Assembly: GCF_014217565.1 (NCBI RefSeq)
Contig: NZ_CP043661.1
Coordinates: 1,674,001-1,738,000 of the forward strand
Direction: 5' to 3'
DNA from: Kribbella qitaiheensis
Lineage (GTDB): Bacteria > Actinomycetota > Actinomycetes > Propionibacteriales > Kribbellaceae
Length of the DNA: 64,000 nt
This document shows, piece by piece, positions 29,042-39,358 of this stretch; positions within the stretch are counted from its first letter, which is position 1; each line of letters begins with the position of its first letter. A program made the position numbers and the translations under genes. The notes under the pieces were generated by a model. The model was not told where the DNA came from. It saw nothing but the letters and a program-made list of their open reading frames with translations, and did not search any database.

Positions 29042-31292
29042 TCAGTTGCCGTCGTCGGTACTGCGTCCGCCGTTGCCGGTGGACGGGGTGGTCTTGTTGA
29101 CCTGGAGCAGGAACTCGATGTTCGACTTGCTCTCCTTGAGCTTGCCGATCAGGAGCTCCAGGGCGGCCTGGCCGTCGAGTGCGGACAGCACCCGGCGGAG
29201 CTTCCAGACGACCTGGGTCTCGTCCTTGCTCATCAGCAGTTCCTCGCGGCGGGTACCGGAGGCGACCACGTCGATGGCCGGGAAGATCCGGCGATCGGCG
29301 AACTCGCGGCGGAGCCGGAGCTCCATGTTTCCGGTGCCCTTGAACTCCTCGAAGATGACCTCGTCCATCTTGGAGCCGGTCTCGATCAGCGCCGTCGCGA
29401 GGATGGTCAGCGAGCCACCGTCCTCAATGTTGCGGGCCGCGCCGAAGAACCGCTTCGGCGGGTACAGCGCCGACGAGTCGACACCACCGGACAGGATCCG
29501 GCCGCTGGCGGGCGCCGCGATGTTGTAGGCACGACCCAGCCGGGTGATCGAGTCGAGCAGGACGACCACGTCGTGGCCGAGCTCGACCAGCCGCTTGGCC
29601 CGCTCGATCGCCAGTTCCGCGACCGTGGTGTGGTCGTCGGCCGGGCGGTCGAAGGTCGAGGCGATGACCTCACCCTTGACCGTGCGCTGCATGTCGGTGA
29701 CCTCTTCAGGCCGCTCGTCCACCAGCACGACCATCAGGTGTACTTCGGGGTTGTTCGTGGTGATCGCGTTCGCGAGCGCCTGCAGCACCATCGTCTTACC
29801 GGCCTTCGGCGGCGACACGATCAGGCCACGCTGGCCCTTGCCGATCGGGCTGACGATGTCGACGATCCGGGTGGTGAGGATGTTCTGCTCGGTCTCGAGG
29901 CGAAGCCGCTCGGTCGCGTACAGCGGGGTCAGCTTGTTGAAGTCCTGACGCTGCTTGGCGACCTCGGGGTCCGACCCGTTGACGGTGTCGATCCGGACCA
30001 GCGGGTTGAACTTCTCCTTGCGCTCACCGTCCGACGGCTGCTTCACCGCACCGGTGATCGCGTCACCCTTGCGCAGGCCGTAGCGCTTGACCATCGACAG
30101 CGCGACGTACACGTCGTTCGGGCCGGGCAGGTAGCCGCTGGTCCGGACGAAGGCGTAGTTGTCGAGCACGTCGAGGATGCCGGCGGCCGGCACCAGGACG
30201 TCGTCCTCGTTGATGGTCGGCTCCGGGTCGAACCGCTCGCCACGGCCGCGGTTGTTGCGGCTGTTGTCGCGCCCGGTGATGTCCCGGCCGGTGGTGGCCG
30301 GACCGCGCTCGCGGTCGCGACCACGACGGCGGCGACGACGTCCGTCGCCGTCCTCGCCCCGGTCGCTCTGACCCCGGTCGGTCTGGTTGCGCTGGTCGGT
30401 CTGGTTGCGCTGGTCGTTGCGGGCCGGCGTCGGCGGCGCGCTGGTCACCGCGGCTGTCGCGGTTCTGCTCGCCCCGGCCGTCGCTGCGCAGGCTCTCGTT
30501 GCGCTGACCCTCGTTGCGCTGACCCTCGTTGCGCTGAGCGTCGCGGTTCTGAGCGCCGTCGCGGTTCTCGCCACGGTTCTCGTTCCGGTCGCGGGTCTGG
30601 CCTTCGCGATTCTGAGCGTCGCGGTTCTGGCCGTCCCGGCTCTCGCGGTTCTGGCTTTCCCGGTTCTGGCTTTCCCGGCTCTGGCTTTCCCGGCTCTGGC
30701 TGTCCCGGGTCAGGGCGCCTTCGCGGTCGGTGCGCTGGTTGTCGCGACCGCGGCTGCGGTCCCGGCCACCCTCGCGGCTACCGGAGCGATCGTCGCGGCT
30801 CTCGGCGTCGGTGCTCGGCTCCGCCTGCTTCTCGACGACCGGTGCGGCGACTGCCTCGACCGGAGCAGCGCCGGTCTTCGCGGCCCCGTTCTGGGCGGCG
30901 GTCTTCGCAACCGGCGCCTCGGCGGCGGGAGTCTTCTCGGCCGCGCCGGTGTCGGCGGCGGCAGCACGGGCCCGGCGGGTGCCGGCCCGAGCCGGAGCTT
31001 CGACCTTGACGGCCGTCGGCTCCGCGGCTGCCTCGTCCAGGGTCGGCTGGCTCGCACGGGAACGCGAAGCGCCCGCCGAACCGCCACCCGACTGGGCAGC
31101 CTTGATCGCCTCGATCAGCTGGCCCTTGCGCAGCGCGCCGGTGCCCTTGATGCCGAGCGTCCCGGCGAGCTGCTTGAGCTCGGGGAGCAGCAAGCCTTCG
31201 AGGCCGCCTCCGGCCTTGCGGCGGCGCGTGGTAGCGCCCGCGTCGGCCGACGAGGTGCCGGCTGCGCTGGAGGCTTCAACAATTTCTGTCAC
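29042..31292 (-). CDS. rho: Transcription termination factor Rho with a long Arg/Asn/Gln-rich insert (apparent +1 frameshift)
   Basis: Hexameric RNA helicase for factor-dependent termination. The N-terminal Rho_N motif is ELKQLAGTLGIKGTG. Then come about 300 residues rich in Arg, Asn, Gln, Asp and Glu with serial NRES/NRD/NEGQ units. The RNA-binding fold follows, then Walker A in SPPKAGKT and DSITRLGRAYN. The GTG at 31292 has GAAGGA seven bases upstream. One extra G in 30421-30423 (GGCCC on the coding strand) splits the gene inside the low-complexity insert. Removing it gives 749 residues. Such inserts are known in actinobacterial Rho and widen RNA binding. Confidence 0.93.
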
Positions 31293-31614
31293 GTGAGGTC
31301 CTTCCCACACGGATGGACGATGTCCTCAGGTTCATCGCCCGGAATCATCACCCACGACGGACGCTGTCTCGATCGAACGAGCAGGCGACGTGGGTATAAG
31401 AGGCTCTCGCTGAATCCGGTTCCCCCCGGAGTTATCCGACGCAGGCGGCGCAAGTCCTTCACAGGGAGGTCGCCACATACATCAGGATGTCGGGAGCTAA
31501 GCCCGGAAGCGACGAGAGTTCGCCGATCACCTGGAGGGGATCGGGTGAGTCGAGACTAGCACCACTGAGGGGCCAGCTGGGGACTCGGTAGGTGCAACGC
31601 GTGTCCGCGTCTGT
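31293..31614 (-). promoter_or_regulatory. Upstream region and probable leader of rho
   Basis: A 322-base gap between the thrB stop and the rho start with no credible reading frame. It most likely holds the rho promoter and 5' leader; a weak -10-like TATACC occurs on the minus strand near 31397. No long palindrome or leader peptide was convincing by eye. Confidence 0.45.
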
Positions 31615-32559
31615 TCATTCCCGCTCGACCGGTTGACTCCCCGACCAGACCTGTACACCCAGTGGCTCTATCCCCAACTCGTACCGCTCCCACCCATCCG
31701 GCGCCGCCGCCAATCCCCCGCTAACGTCCGAAGAACCGAGGGGCAGGACCCTCACTTCTTCGGACGCAACGGTTAGCACCAGCACGGTCGGACCGGCACC
31801 ACTCACGACCGCGGGCAGGCCACTGCCCCGGAGCTTGTGCACGAGGGCAAGGCTCTCCGGCATCGCCGGCTCGCGGTAGGCCTGATGCAGCCGATCCTCG
31901 GTCGCCGTCATCAGCAACTCCGGCCGCGAGGTCAAAGCGGCGACGAGCAACGCCGCGCGACCCGCATTCGCGGCAGCATCACCATGCGGTACCGCGGCCG
32001 GCAGCAACCCGCGTGCCTCTCTCGTCAGCACCCGCGTCCCCGGCACGTACGCGATCGCGGCCAACCCGGCTTCCGGTTCGAGCCGGATCGCGCGGCCTGT
32101 CTCGCCATCGGTCCACGCGATCGTGAATCCTCCGAGCGCAGCGGCCGCGACGTTGTCGGGATGCCCCTCGATCTCGTTCGCCAGTTCGACGACCCGGTCG
32201 CGGTCGAGCGGCGTACCGGTCAGTCCGTACGCCGCTGCGATGCCGCCCACGATCGCTGCGGACGACGACCCCAGACCGCGGCCGTGCGGGATCCGGTTCT
32301 CACAACGCAGCCTGAACCCCGGTACGACGGCGCCGAGCGACTCCAGCCCGGCCCGGATCGCCCGGACCACCAGATGCGACTCGTCCAGCGCCACCTCGCC
32401 CGCGCCCGATCCGACCACCTCGACGGTCACGCCGGAACCCCCCGGCGTCACCGTCAACTCGTCGTACAAGCTCAGCGCGAGCCCGAAGGCGTCGAACCCA
32501 GGCCCCAGATTCGCACTCGTAGCCGGCACCCGAACCCGAACAACCGGGTTCAAATTCAC
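31615..32559 (-). CDS. thrB: Homoserine kinase
   Basis: GHMP-family kinase phosphorylating homoserine, 314 residues. The N-terminal [12 protein letters not shown] and the ATP loop [12 protein letters not shown] are intact. Near the C-terminus an in-frame stretch [17 protein letters not shown] is encoded by a palindromic repeat (31721-31770) also found at 2949-2998. The ATG overlaps the thrC stop by four bases, so hom-thrC-thrB is one translationally linked series. Confidence 0.94.
   Translation of the reverse strand: MNLNPVVRVRVPATSANLGPGFDAFGLALSLYDELTVTPGGSGVTVEVVGSGAGEVALDESHLVVRAIRAGLESLGAVVPGFRLRCENRIPHGRGLGSSSAAIVGGIAAAYGLTGTPLDRDRVVELANEIEGHPDNVAAAALGGFTIAWTDGETGRAIRLEPEAGLAAIAYVPGTRVLTREARGLLPAAVPHGDAAANAGRAALLVAALTSRPELLMTATEDRLHQAYREPAMPESLALVHKLRGSGLPAVVSGAGPTVLVLTVASEEVRVLPLGSSDVSGGLAAAPDGWERYELGIEPLGVQVWSGSQPVERE
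31721..31770 (-). repeat. 50-bp palindromic element inside thrB (copy 2)
   Basis: The thrB coding strand matches the terminator element at 2949-2998 at 41 of 50 positions without a gap. CGTCCGAAGAA and TTCTTCGGACG form the arms. It adds about 17 in-frame codons between VLVLT and GGLAAAPDG. Confidence 0.8.
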
Positions 32560-33638
32560 ACCAACCCGGCAACGCGGGCGACCGCGTCGGTGTCGGCCGG
32601 CGTTACCGGAGTCTCGTGCGGGAGGGCGTGGGCGAGGGCGGTGTCGATGTCCTTCAGGCCGTGCCCGGTGACGGTGATCACGACGGTCTGGCCACCGTCC
32701 AACCGGCCGGCCGCCTTCGTCGCAAGCAGACCGGCGACACCGGCGGCGGACGCAGGCTCGACGAAAACGCCTTCACGAGCAGCCAGGTCACGCTGTGCGG
32801 TGAGGATCTGCTCGTCGCTGACGGCCTCGATCCGGCCGCCCGATTCGTCCCGGGCGTTCTCGGCCAGGATCCAGGACGCCGGGTTGCCGACCCGGATCGC
32901 GGTCGCCGCGGTGTCCGGCTTCTCGACGATCGCGCCACGCACGATCGGCGCGGCACCTTCGGCCTGGAAACCCCACATCTGCGGGGCTTTCGAGGAGATC
33001 TTGTCCTTCTCGTACTCCAGGTAGCCCTTCCAGTAGGCCGCGATGTTGCCCGCGTTGCCGACCGGTAGGACATGCAGATCCGGCGCGTCGCCGAGCGCGT
33101 CACAGACCTCGAAGGCAGCCGTCTTCTGGCCTTCGAGCCGGACCGGGTTCACCGAGTTCACCAGCGCGACCGGGTAGTGCTTGCCGAGCTCACGGACGAT
33201 CCGCAGGCAGTCGTCGAAGCTGCCGTCGACCGTCACCAGTTGCGCGCCGTGCACGATCGCCTGCGCGAGCTTGCCCTTCGCGATCCGCCCGGCCGGGATC
33301 AGCACGAGCGGCAACAGCCCGGCCCGTACGGCGTACGCGGCGGCCGAGGCGGACGTGTTGCCGGTCGAGGCGCAGACCACGGCCTTGTCCCCCGCCTGTG
33401 CGGCCAGCGAGATCGCGACCGTCATGCCGCGGTCCTTGAACGAACCGGTCGGGTTGCTGCCCTCGACCTTGAGCCACACCTCGCAATTCGTCTGCTCGCT
33501 GAGCCACTGCGCGGCCACCAGCGGCGTTCCGCCTTCGCCGAGCGTGACCACCGGAGTGTCCGCCGAAACCGGTAGCCGGTCGCGGTATTCCTCGATCACG
33601 CCCCGCCATTGGTGGGGGCGCTGCTGGTGCTGACTCAT
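32556..33638 (-). CDS. thrC: Threonine synthase
   Basis: PLP enzyme converting phosphohomoserine to threonine, 360 residues. The PLP Lys is in [21 protein letters not shown] and [12 protein letters not shown] are the phosphate-binding and Asn/Gly-rich loops. Start [11 protein letters not shown] follows hom after two bases. Four-base overlap with thrB. Confidence 0.95.
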   Translation of the reverse strand: MSQHQQRPHQWRGVIEEYRDRLPVSADTPVVTLGEGGTPLVAAQWLSEQTNCEVWLKVEGSNPTGSFKDRGMTVAISLAAQAGDKAVVCASTGNTSASAAAYAVRAGLLPLVLIPAGRIAKGKLAQAIVHGAQLVTVDGSFDDCLRIVRELGKHYPVALVNSVNPVRLEGQKTAAFEVCDALGDAPDLHVLPVGNAGNIAAYWKGYLEYEKDKISSKAPQMWGFQAEGAAPIVRGAIVEKPDTAATAIRVGNPASWILAENARDESGGRIEAVSDEQILTAQRDLAAREGVFVEPASAAGVAGLLATKAAGRLDGGQTVVITVTGHGLKDIDTALAHALPHETPVTPADTDAVARVAGLV

Positions 33639-33640
33639 CT

Positions 33641-34930
33641 CTAGTCCCCTTCGACCCGCATCACACTGCTGACTTCTCGCACGATGTCCATCTCGCGCAG
33701 GGCCTCCACGGTCGCGGAGAGGGCGGCATCGGTGGCGGTGTGGGTGACCACGACAAGCTGCGCCTCGCCACCCCGGCCCTCCTGCCGGACGGTCTGGATG
33801 GACACGCCGTGGTCGGAGAACGCGGTCGCCACCGCCGCCAGGACGCCGGCCTTGTCGGCCACGTCCAGCGACACGTGATAGCGAGTCAGCGCATCCCCCA
33901 CCGGCCGGACGGCCCGCTGGGTGTACGACGACTCGCCGACCCCCGGCACACCCTTGAGCCGGTTGCGCGCGGCGGACACCAGATCCCCGAGGACAGCACT
34001 GGCCGTCGGGGCGCCGCCGGCACCACGACCATAGAACATCAGCTCGCCGGCCGCTTTGGATTCCACGAAAACGGCGTTGTAGGCGTCCCGGACCGAGGCC
34101 AGCGGATGGCTCAGCGGGATCATCGCCGGATACACCCGGGCGCTGACCGAATCGGTCGCCTCGTCCAGCTCGCAGATCGCCAGCGACTTCACCACGCAGC
34201 CCATCTCGCGAGCCGACGCGATGTCGGTCGCGGACACCTCGGTGATGCCCTCGCGGTGCACGTCGGCGATGGAAACCCTGGTGTGGAAGGCCAGACTCGC
34301 CAGCAGGGCAGCCTTCGCGGCCGCGTCGAAGCCCTCGATGTCGGCGGTCGGATCGGCCTCGGCGTACCCGAGTGCCTGCGCCTCCTCGAGTGCCTCGTCG
34401 AAGCCGGCGCCGGTGGAGTCCATCTTGTCGAGGATGTAGTTCGTGGTGCCGTTGACGATCCCCATCACCCGGGTCACGTCGTCACCGGCCAGCGACTCGC
34501 GCAGCGGGCGCAGGATCGGGATCGCCCCGGCGACGGCCGCCTCGAAGTACAGGTCCCGCTCGTACTTCTCGGCGGCGGCGAACAGGGTCGGGCCGTCCTC
34601 GGCGAGCAGCGCCTTGTTCGCGGTGATGACCGAGGCGCCGTTCTCGAGCGCGGTGAGGATGAGGCCGCGGGCCGGTTCGAGCCCGCCGATCACCTCGATC
34701 ACCAGGTCGATGTCACCACGGGAGACCAGCGCCTGGGCGTCGGTCGTGACGAGGGCAGGGTCGACCGCGATGTCCCGCTCGCGACCGGCCCGGCGGACGG
34801 CGATGCCGGCGATCTCCAGCGGCGCACCGACCCGCGCGGCCAGGTCGTCGGCCCGCTCGGTAAGTATCCGGACCACTTCGGTGCCGACGACGCCGCAGCC
34901 CAGCAGCGCGACCTTCAAAGGCTTGCTCAC
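33641..34930 (-). CDS. hom: Homoserine dehydrogenase with ACT domain
   Basis: Reduces aspartate semialdehyde to homoserine, 429 residues. Rossmann motif [10 protein letters not shown] at the N-terminus, [11 protein letters not shown], and the catalytic Lys in [11 protein letters not shown]. The last 80 residues form an ACT domain ([18 protein letters not shown]), the usual site of threonine feedback inhibition. The GTG start at 34930 overlaps the lysA stop (GTGA). Confidence 0.95.
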   Translation of the reverse strand: MSKPLKVALLGCGVVGTEVVRILTERADDLAARVGAPLEIAGIAVRRAGRERDIAVDPALVTTDAQALVSRGDIDLVIEVIGGLEPARGLILTALENGASVITANKALLAEDGPTLFAAAEKYERDLYFEAAVAGAIPILRPLRESLAGDDVTRVMGIVNGTTNYILDKMDSTGAGFDEALEEAQALGYAEADPTADIEGFDAAAKAALLASLAFHTRVSIADVHREGITEVSATDIASAREMGCVVKSLAICELDEATDSVSARVYPAMIPLSHPLASVRDAYNAVFVESKAAGELMFYGRGAGGAPTASAVLGDLVSAARNRLKGVPGVGESSYTQRAVRPVGDALTRYHVSLDVADKAGVLAAVATAFSDHGVSIQTVRQEGRGGEAQLVVVTHTATDAALSATVEALREMDIVREVSSVMRVEGD

Positions 34931-36333
34931 TGGGCGGCTCCCATGTCGAGAATCAGCATGTCGTCCTCGGTCTCCCGGCGGATGACCACCCGGGTCTGAC
35001 CGTCCTTGACCGCGATCACGGGCGGCCGCGGTACGTGGTTGTAGTTGCTCGCCATCGAGCGGCAGTACGCACCCGTGCCCGGTACTGCGACCAGGTCGCC
35101 GGGCTTCACGTCCGACGGCAGGAACTCGTCCTTCACCACGATGTCTCCGGACTCGCAGTGCTTGCCGACCACCCTGGCCAGCGTGGGCTCCGCGTCGGAG
35201 TGCCGATTGGCGAGCGTGCAGGAGTAGTCCGCGTCGTACAGGGCGGTCCGGATGTTGTCGCTCATCCCGCCGTCGACGGAGACGTACGTCCGGGAGGCGC
35301 CCGCGTCGAGTGCGACGTCCTTCACCGTGCCGACCGAGTAGACCGTGCACATGGCCGGCCCGACGATCGCGCGGCCCGGCTCGATCGACACCTTCGGCAC
35401 GTCGACACCGAACGCGCGGCACTCGTGCTCGACGATCTTGCCCATCTCGGTCGCGAGCTGCGCGGGGTCGGCCGGATCGTCCTGGGTGGTGTAGGCGATC
35501 CCGAAGCCGCCACCGAGGTCGAGCTCCGGCATGTCCACACCGAGCTCCTCGGAAACCCTTGCGTGCAAGGCGATCACGCGCCTGGCGGCGACCTCGAACC
35601 CGGATGAGTCGAAGATCTGCGAACCGATGTGCGAGTGCAGCCCGAGCAGCCGCAGCTCCGGCGATTCGTTGACCCGGGCAACGGCTTCGTACGCCGCCCC
35701 CGAGGTGATCGAGAAGCCGAACTTCTGGTCCTCGTGCGCGGTCGCGATGTACTCGTGCGTGTGCGCCTCGACGCCGGCGGTGACCCGGACCATCACCGGG
35801 GCGACCAGGTCGCGCTCCGCGGCCAGCTCGATCAGCCGGGAGATCTCGTCGTGGGAGTCGACGATGATCCGGCCGACGCCGGCTTCGAGAGCCCGGGTGA
35901 GCTCGGAGACGGACTTGTTGTTGCCGTGGAACCCGAGCCGGGCCGGATCCGCACCGGCGCGCAGGGCGACGGCGAGCTCACCGCCCGAGCAGATGTCGAG
36001 GTTGAGCCCTTCCTCCATCACCCAGCGGACGACCGTAGTACAGAGGAACGCCTTGCCCGCGTAGTAGACGTCGAAGTCCTTGAAGCCTTCCTTGAACGCC
36101 CGGGCCCGGGCGCGGAAGTCGGCCTCGTCCAGCACGTACGCCGGGCTGCCGTGCTCCGCGAGCAGGTCGCGGACGTCGACGCCACCGACCTCGAGCGCGC
36201 CCTCGGCGTTCTTCTTCGAGTTCGTCGACCAGAGCTGGGTGACCAGGTCGTTCGCGTTGCCCGGCGCCCGCAGCCACGGCGGCGCCCGGTGCCCGATGTC
36301 GGCGTGCAGGGTGCCCGCCTCGTGCGCCCTCAC
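34927..36333 (-). CDS. lysA: Diaminopimelate decarboxylase
   Basis: Last step of lysine synthesis; 468 residues. The PLP Lys is in YYAGKAFL; HSHIGSQI, GGGFGIAY, EPGRAIVG and KHCESGD are family motifs. The frame stays open into argS, but GTG 36333 (VRAHEAGTLH) directly overlaps the argS stop as GTGA and is the best start. The long N-terminal extension before DLLAEHGSPAYV is normal in actinobacteria. Confidence 0.94.
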   Translation of the reverse strand: MRAHEAGTLHADIGHRAPPWLRAPGNANDLVTQLWSTNSKKNAEGALEVGGVDVRDLLAEHGSPAYVLDEADFRARARAFKEGFKDFDVYYAGKAFLCTTVVRWVMEEGLNLDICSGGELAVALRAGADPARLGFHGNNKSVSELTRALEAGVGRIIVDSHDEISRLIELAAERDLVAPVMVRVTAGVEAHTHEYIATAHEDQKFGFSITSGAAYEAVARVNESPELRLLGLHSHIGSQIFDSSGFEVAARRVIALHARVSEELGVDMPELDLGGGFGIAYTTQDDPADPAQLATEMGKIVEHECRAFGVDVPKVSIEPGRAIVGPAMCTVYSVGTVKDVALDAGASRTYVSVDGGMSDNIRTALYDADYSCTLANRHSDAEPTLARVVGKHCESGDIVVKDEFLPSDVKPGDLVAVPGTGAYCRSMASNYNHVPRPPVIAVKDGQTRVVIRRETEDDMLILDMGAAQ

Positions 36334-37991
36334 ATCCGCTCCGGGGCGGAGACGCCGAGCAGGTCGAGCCCATTGGCGAGCACGGTCTTGGTGGCACTGA
36401 CCAGGGTCAGCCGGGCCTTGTGCACCGGCTCGACCTCCTCGTCGCCGCGCGGGAGCACCCGGCAACTGTCGTAGAACTTGTGGAACGCCGACGCGGTGTC
36501 TTCGAGGTACCGCGCGATCCGGTGCGGCTCGCGCAACTCGGCGGCGGTCGCGACCACGCGGGGGAACTCGGCCAGCGCGCGGAGCAGGTCGCCCTCGCGG
36601 TCGTGGCTGAGCAGGCCGGGCTCGAACTCGTCCAGCTTGATACCCAGGTCGCCCGCGTTGCGCAGGATCGAGGCGAGCCGGGCGTGCGCGTACTGCACGT
36701 AGTACACCGGGTTCTCGCTGACCTGCCGGGTCATCTCCTCGATGTCCAGCGTCAGCGGGGAGTCGACCGGGTAGCGGCACAGCGTGTACCGCAGCGGGTC
36801 GACACCGCCTTCCTCAACCAGCTCGGCGAGCGTGACGATGGTGCCGGCCCGCTTGGACAGCTTCATCTCCTCACCGTTCTTGAGGATCTTCACCAGCTGG
36901 CCGATCAGGATCTCGATGTTGTGCTCGGGGTCGTCGCCCGCGCAGGCCGCGATCGCCTTGAGGCGATTCACGTAGCCGTGGTGGTCGGCGCCGAGCAGGT
37001 AGATACAGACCTCGAAGCCACGCTCACGCTTGTTCACGTAGTACGCCGCGTCGGAGGCGAAGTACGTCGGCTCGCCGGTGGTCCGGATCAGCACCCGGTC
37101 CTTGTCGTCGGTGAAGTCGGTCGTCCGCATCCAGAGCGCGCCGGCCGCCTCGTACAGGTGACCTTGCTCACGGAGCTTCTCGACCGCGTGGCCGACGCCG
37201 TCCTGCTCGTGCAGGCTGCGCTCGGACATCCACACGTCGAACTTGGTCCGGAAGTGCTCGAGCTGACTCTGCTGTTCCTTGAGCTGCCGCTCGTAGCCGG
37301 CTTCGCGGAAGGCGACGCTCTGCTCGTCGTCCGGCAGCATCATGATCGACGGGATCTCTTCGACGATCTGCTTCGCGAGGTCGTTGATGTACTCGCCGTG
37401 GTAGCCGTCCTCCGGGACCGGCAGACCGTGGGCGGACGCCTTCAGCGAGAGGCCGAACTTGTCCATCTGGGCGCCGCGGTCGTTCACGTAGAACTCCCGG
37501 GTCACCTTCGCGCCGGCCGCGATCAGCACCCGGGCCAGCGCGTCACCGACGGCGGCCCAGCGGGTGTGGCCCAGATGCAGCGGGCCGGTCGGGTTGGCGG
37601 AGATGAACTCCAGGTTGATCGGCTGACCCTTGAGCGAGTCGCTCCCGCCGTACGCCGGGCCCGCCTCGAGGATCTGGGCCGCGATCTTGCCCTGGGCATC
37701 GGCCGCGACCCGGATGTTGATGAATCCCGGTCCGGCGATCTCGACGGCGGTGATCGCCTCGTCGTCCTGCAACTTGGCGGCCAGCAGCTCCGCGAGCTTG
37801 CGCGGATTGCCCAGGCTCGAGCGCTTCCCGAGCTGCATGGCGACGTTCGTGGCGTAGTCCCCATGCTCGGGGTTCTTGGGCCGCTCCACCTTCAGCTCAC
37901 CCGGCAGTCCGCCGTCAACGGTGATGGTGCCGTCGTCGACGAGCGCGGTCAGGGCCTGCAGGATCTTCTCAGCGAGCTGTTCCGGAGTCAC
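36330..37991 (-). CDS. argS: Arginyl-tRNA synthetase
   Basis: Class I synthetase, 553 residues. HIGH motif as HLGH in NPTGPLHLGHTRW; KMSKS-like KLSKRAGT; C-terminal DALR domain from about residue 430 (YYVQYAHARLASILRNAG). It leads the argS-lysA-hom-thrC-thrB series, in which three of the four junctions overlap by four bases and the fourth is a two-base gap. Confidence 0.95.
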   Translation of the reverse strand: MTPEQLAEKILQALTALVDDGTITVDGGLPGELKVERPKNPEHGDYATNVAMQLGKRSSLGNPRKLAELLAAKLQDDEAITAVEIAGPGFINIRVAADAQGKIAAQILEAGPAYGGSDSLKGQPINLEFISANPTGPLHLGHTRWAAVGDALARVLIAAGAKVTREFYVNDRGAQMDKFGLSLKASAHGLPVPEDGYHGEYINDLAKQIVEEIPSIMMLPDDEQSVAFREAGYERQLKEQQSQLEHFRTKFDVWMSERSLHEQDGVGHAVEKLREQGHLYEAAGALWMRTTDFTDDKDRVLIRTTGEPTYFASDAAYYVNKRERGFEVCIYLLGADHHGYVNRLKAIAACAGDDPEHNIEILIGQLVKILKNGEEMKLSKRAGTIVTLAELVEEGGVDPLRYTLCRYPVDSPLTLDIEEMTRQVSENPVYYVQYAHARLASILRNAGDLGIKLDEFEPGLLSHDREGDLLRALAEFPRVVATAAELREPHRIARYLEDTASAFHKFYDSCRVLPRGDEEVEPVHKARLTLVSATKTVLANGLDLLGVSAPERM

Positions 37992-38054
37992 CGCCTCAGC
38001 CTAATGGCCCCCGCCCCAAACCCTTGCCCCACCATCCACAGCCCGGTACGGCCC

Positions 38055-38471
38055 TCACTCCCAGGGATTCACCAACTCGACACCAGTCTCGGCAAAGTCC
38101 TTGGTGTCGCGGGTCGCGAGAGTGGCGTCCACCAGCCGGCAGATCGCCGCAATCATCGCGTCGGCGGGCCCGATCGGCCGGCCTGCGCGCTCACGCCCAA
38201 CAACAATCTCCGCGTACATCGCCGCGGCGTAGGCGTCGAACGGCAGGATCGCGTCGACGCATTCCGTGAAGATCTCAACGACCGCTTCGGACATCCGCTC
38301 CTGGCGCCGTCCGGCCGGCAGCCGTCCGATGCCACGCCGGATCTCGGCCACGGTGATAGCCGTTGTGTACAAACCGTCCGGGCGCCGCCCGGCGTACCAG
38401 CGCCGGACGGTTTCATCCGGCTTCGCCTTCATCAGTTCAGAAGCGACATTGGTGTCGAACACGACGATCAT
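38055..38471 (-). CDS. PIN-domain ribonuclease toxin (VapC/FitB-like)
   Basis: A 138-residue PIN nuclease. Acidic metal ligands appear as D6 (VVFDTNV), E43 (TVAEIRRG), D104 (GPADAMIAA) and D122 or D125. The ELM and ADAMIAA patterns are those of the FitB/VapC group. Its ATG overlaps the antitoxin stop by four bases, so it is made only after the antitoxin is translated. The target RNA is unknown. Confidence 0.9.
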   Translation of the reverse strand: MIVVFDTNVASELMKAKPDETVRRWYAGRRPDGLYTTAITVAEIRRGIGRLPAGRRQERMSEAVVEIFTECVDAILPFDAYAAAMYAEIVVGRERAGRPIGPADAMIAAICRLVDATLATRDTKDFAETGVELVNPWE

Positions 38472-38713
38472 TCGTCGAACTCCACCACCCGGTGCTGGCC
38501 GGTCCGCGGCGGAATGTCCAGATCGACGCCCCCGAGGTCGGCGAAGGCCTCATGCAATCTCGTCAGGATGTTCTTGGGCTCATCCTCGGCGCCGACGGCC
38601 TCGACAAGGATCGCCCGCGCCTCCGCTTCCATCGATCGACCATGGCGTGCAGCCCGGACTCGTAGTCGCTGCTTTACGTGATCATCCAAGTTACGTACAG
38701 TAATTGCGGCCAT
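38468..38713 (-). CDS. Antitoxin (FitA/VapB-like, ribbon-helix-helix)
   Basis: An 81-residue antitoxin starting MAAITVRNLDDHVKQRLRVR, a ribbon-helix-helix DNA-binding fold. The C-terminal part (LGGVDLDIPPRTGQHRVVEF) would wrap the toxin. AGGAGGTGG lies eight bases before the ATG at 38713. A palindrome just upstream is a candidate autoregulatory site. Confidence 0.9.
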   Translation of the reverse strand: MAAITVRNLDDHVKQRLRVRAARHGRSMEAEARAILVEAVGAEDEPKNILTRLHEAFADLGGVDLDIPPRTGQHRVVEFDE

Positions 38714-38726
38714 CGCGACCACCTCC

Positions 38727-38747
38727 TGCATGCAATGCTAGCACTGC
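38727..38747. promoter_or_regulatory. Palindromic operator candidate for the VapBC-type pair
   Basis: TGCATGCA (38727-38734) abuts a 16-base palindrome with one mismatch, GCAATGCTAGCACTGC (38732-38747). The minus-strand TAGCAT in it could be the -10 box. Ribbon-helix-helix antitoxins usually bind such sites over their own promoter. Confidence 0.6.
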
Positions 38748-38758
38748 CAGCGGTGATA

Positions 38759-39202
38759 TCAGGCGGGGTGGAGGCGGAGGATGGCGGTGGGGGCGGTGAT
38801 GGTGACGGTGGTGATGGTGAGTTTGTTGAGGCGGACGGTTTTGCCGGCTTGTTGCTGGGTGGCGCTGACGCTGCAGCAGGCGCTCTTGCCGCCGTAGTCG
38901 ACGCCGGCGGCGCTCACCTTGCTGACGATCAGGGTGGAGGAGCCGAAGACGCTGGCCTTGACGGGGATCCGGGTGCCGGTCTTCACGTACACCTCGCAAG
39001 TCCCGTCCGCGCAGGCCTTCAGGTTGTTCCCGTCGGCGGCCTTGTGCGCAGGCGGTGCGGGGGTCTTGCTGGCGACAGTCGGCGCCTTGACCGGTGGCGC
39101 TGTGTCGTTGCCATCCTTACCGGAACACCCGGCCATCAGAGTGCCGACTACAGCGACGGCCGCGCCCGTGCGAATCATGCGCCGACCTACGTGCTTTCCC
39201 AT
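38759..39202 (-). CDS. Small putative lipoprotein
   Basis: A 147-residue protein with a basic start (MGKHVGRRMIRTG), a hydrophobic helix and the lipobox LMAGC near residue 26. A Pro/Thr/Ala/Lys linker leads to a small domain with four cysteines (LKACADGTCEVYV, SACCSV) that could form disulfides. No family was recognised. ATG 39202 was preferred to the open frame further upstream because it begins a normal signal peptide. Confidence 0.72.
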   Translation of the reverse strand: MGKHVGRRMIRTGAAVAVVGTLMAGCSGKDGNDTAPPVKAPTVASKTPAPPAHKAADGNNLKACADGTCEVYVKTGTRIPVKASVFGSSTLIVSKVSAAGVDYGGKSACCSVSATQQQAGKTVRLNKLTITTVTITAPTAILRLHPA

Positions 39203-39358
39203 TGCTCTCCCCAACCCCAAATGTGCGCAGCACCGCACTACCGCGGCCCGCCCTGCTTGTCCCACCCCAGCCCCGTACTCCGGATGAAGTGTGACCGCCC
39301 CAAGCCCATCTACCTAGCGCAACCGCCCCGCTGTTTCAGCGGGCTTGCCCTGTTGCTG

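Noticed and set aside
31293..31614. Threonine attenuator or leader peptide
   Set aside because: The region precedes rho, not the thr genes, and no run of Thr or Ile codons followed by alternative hairpins was seen.
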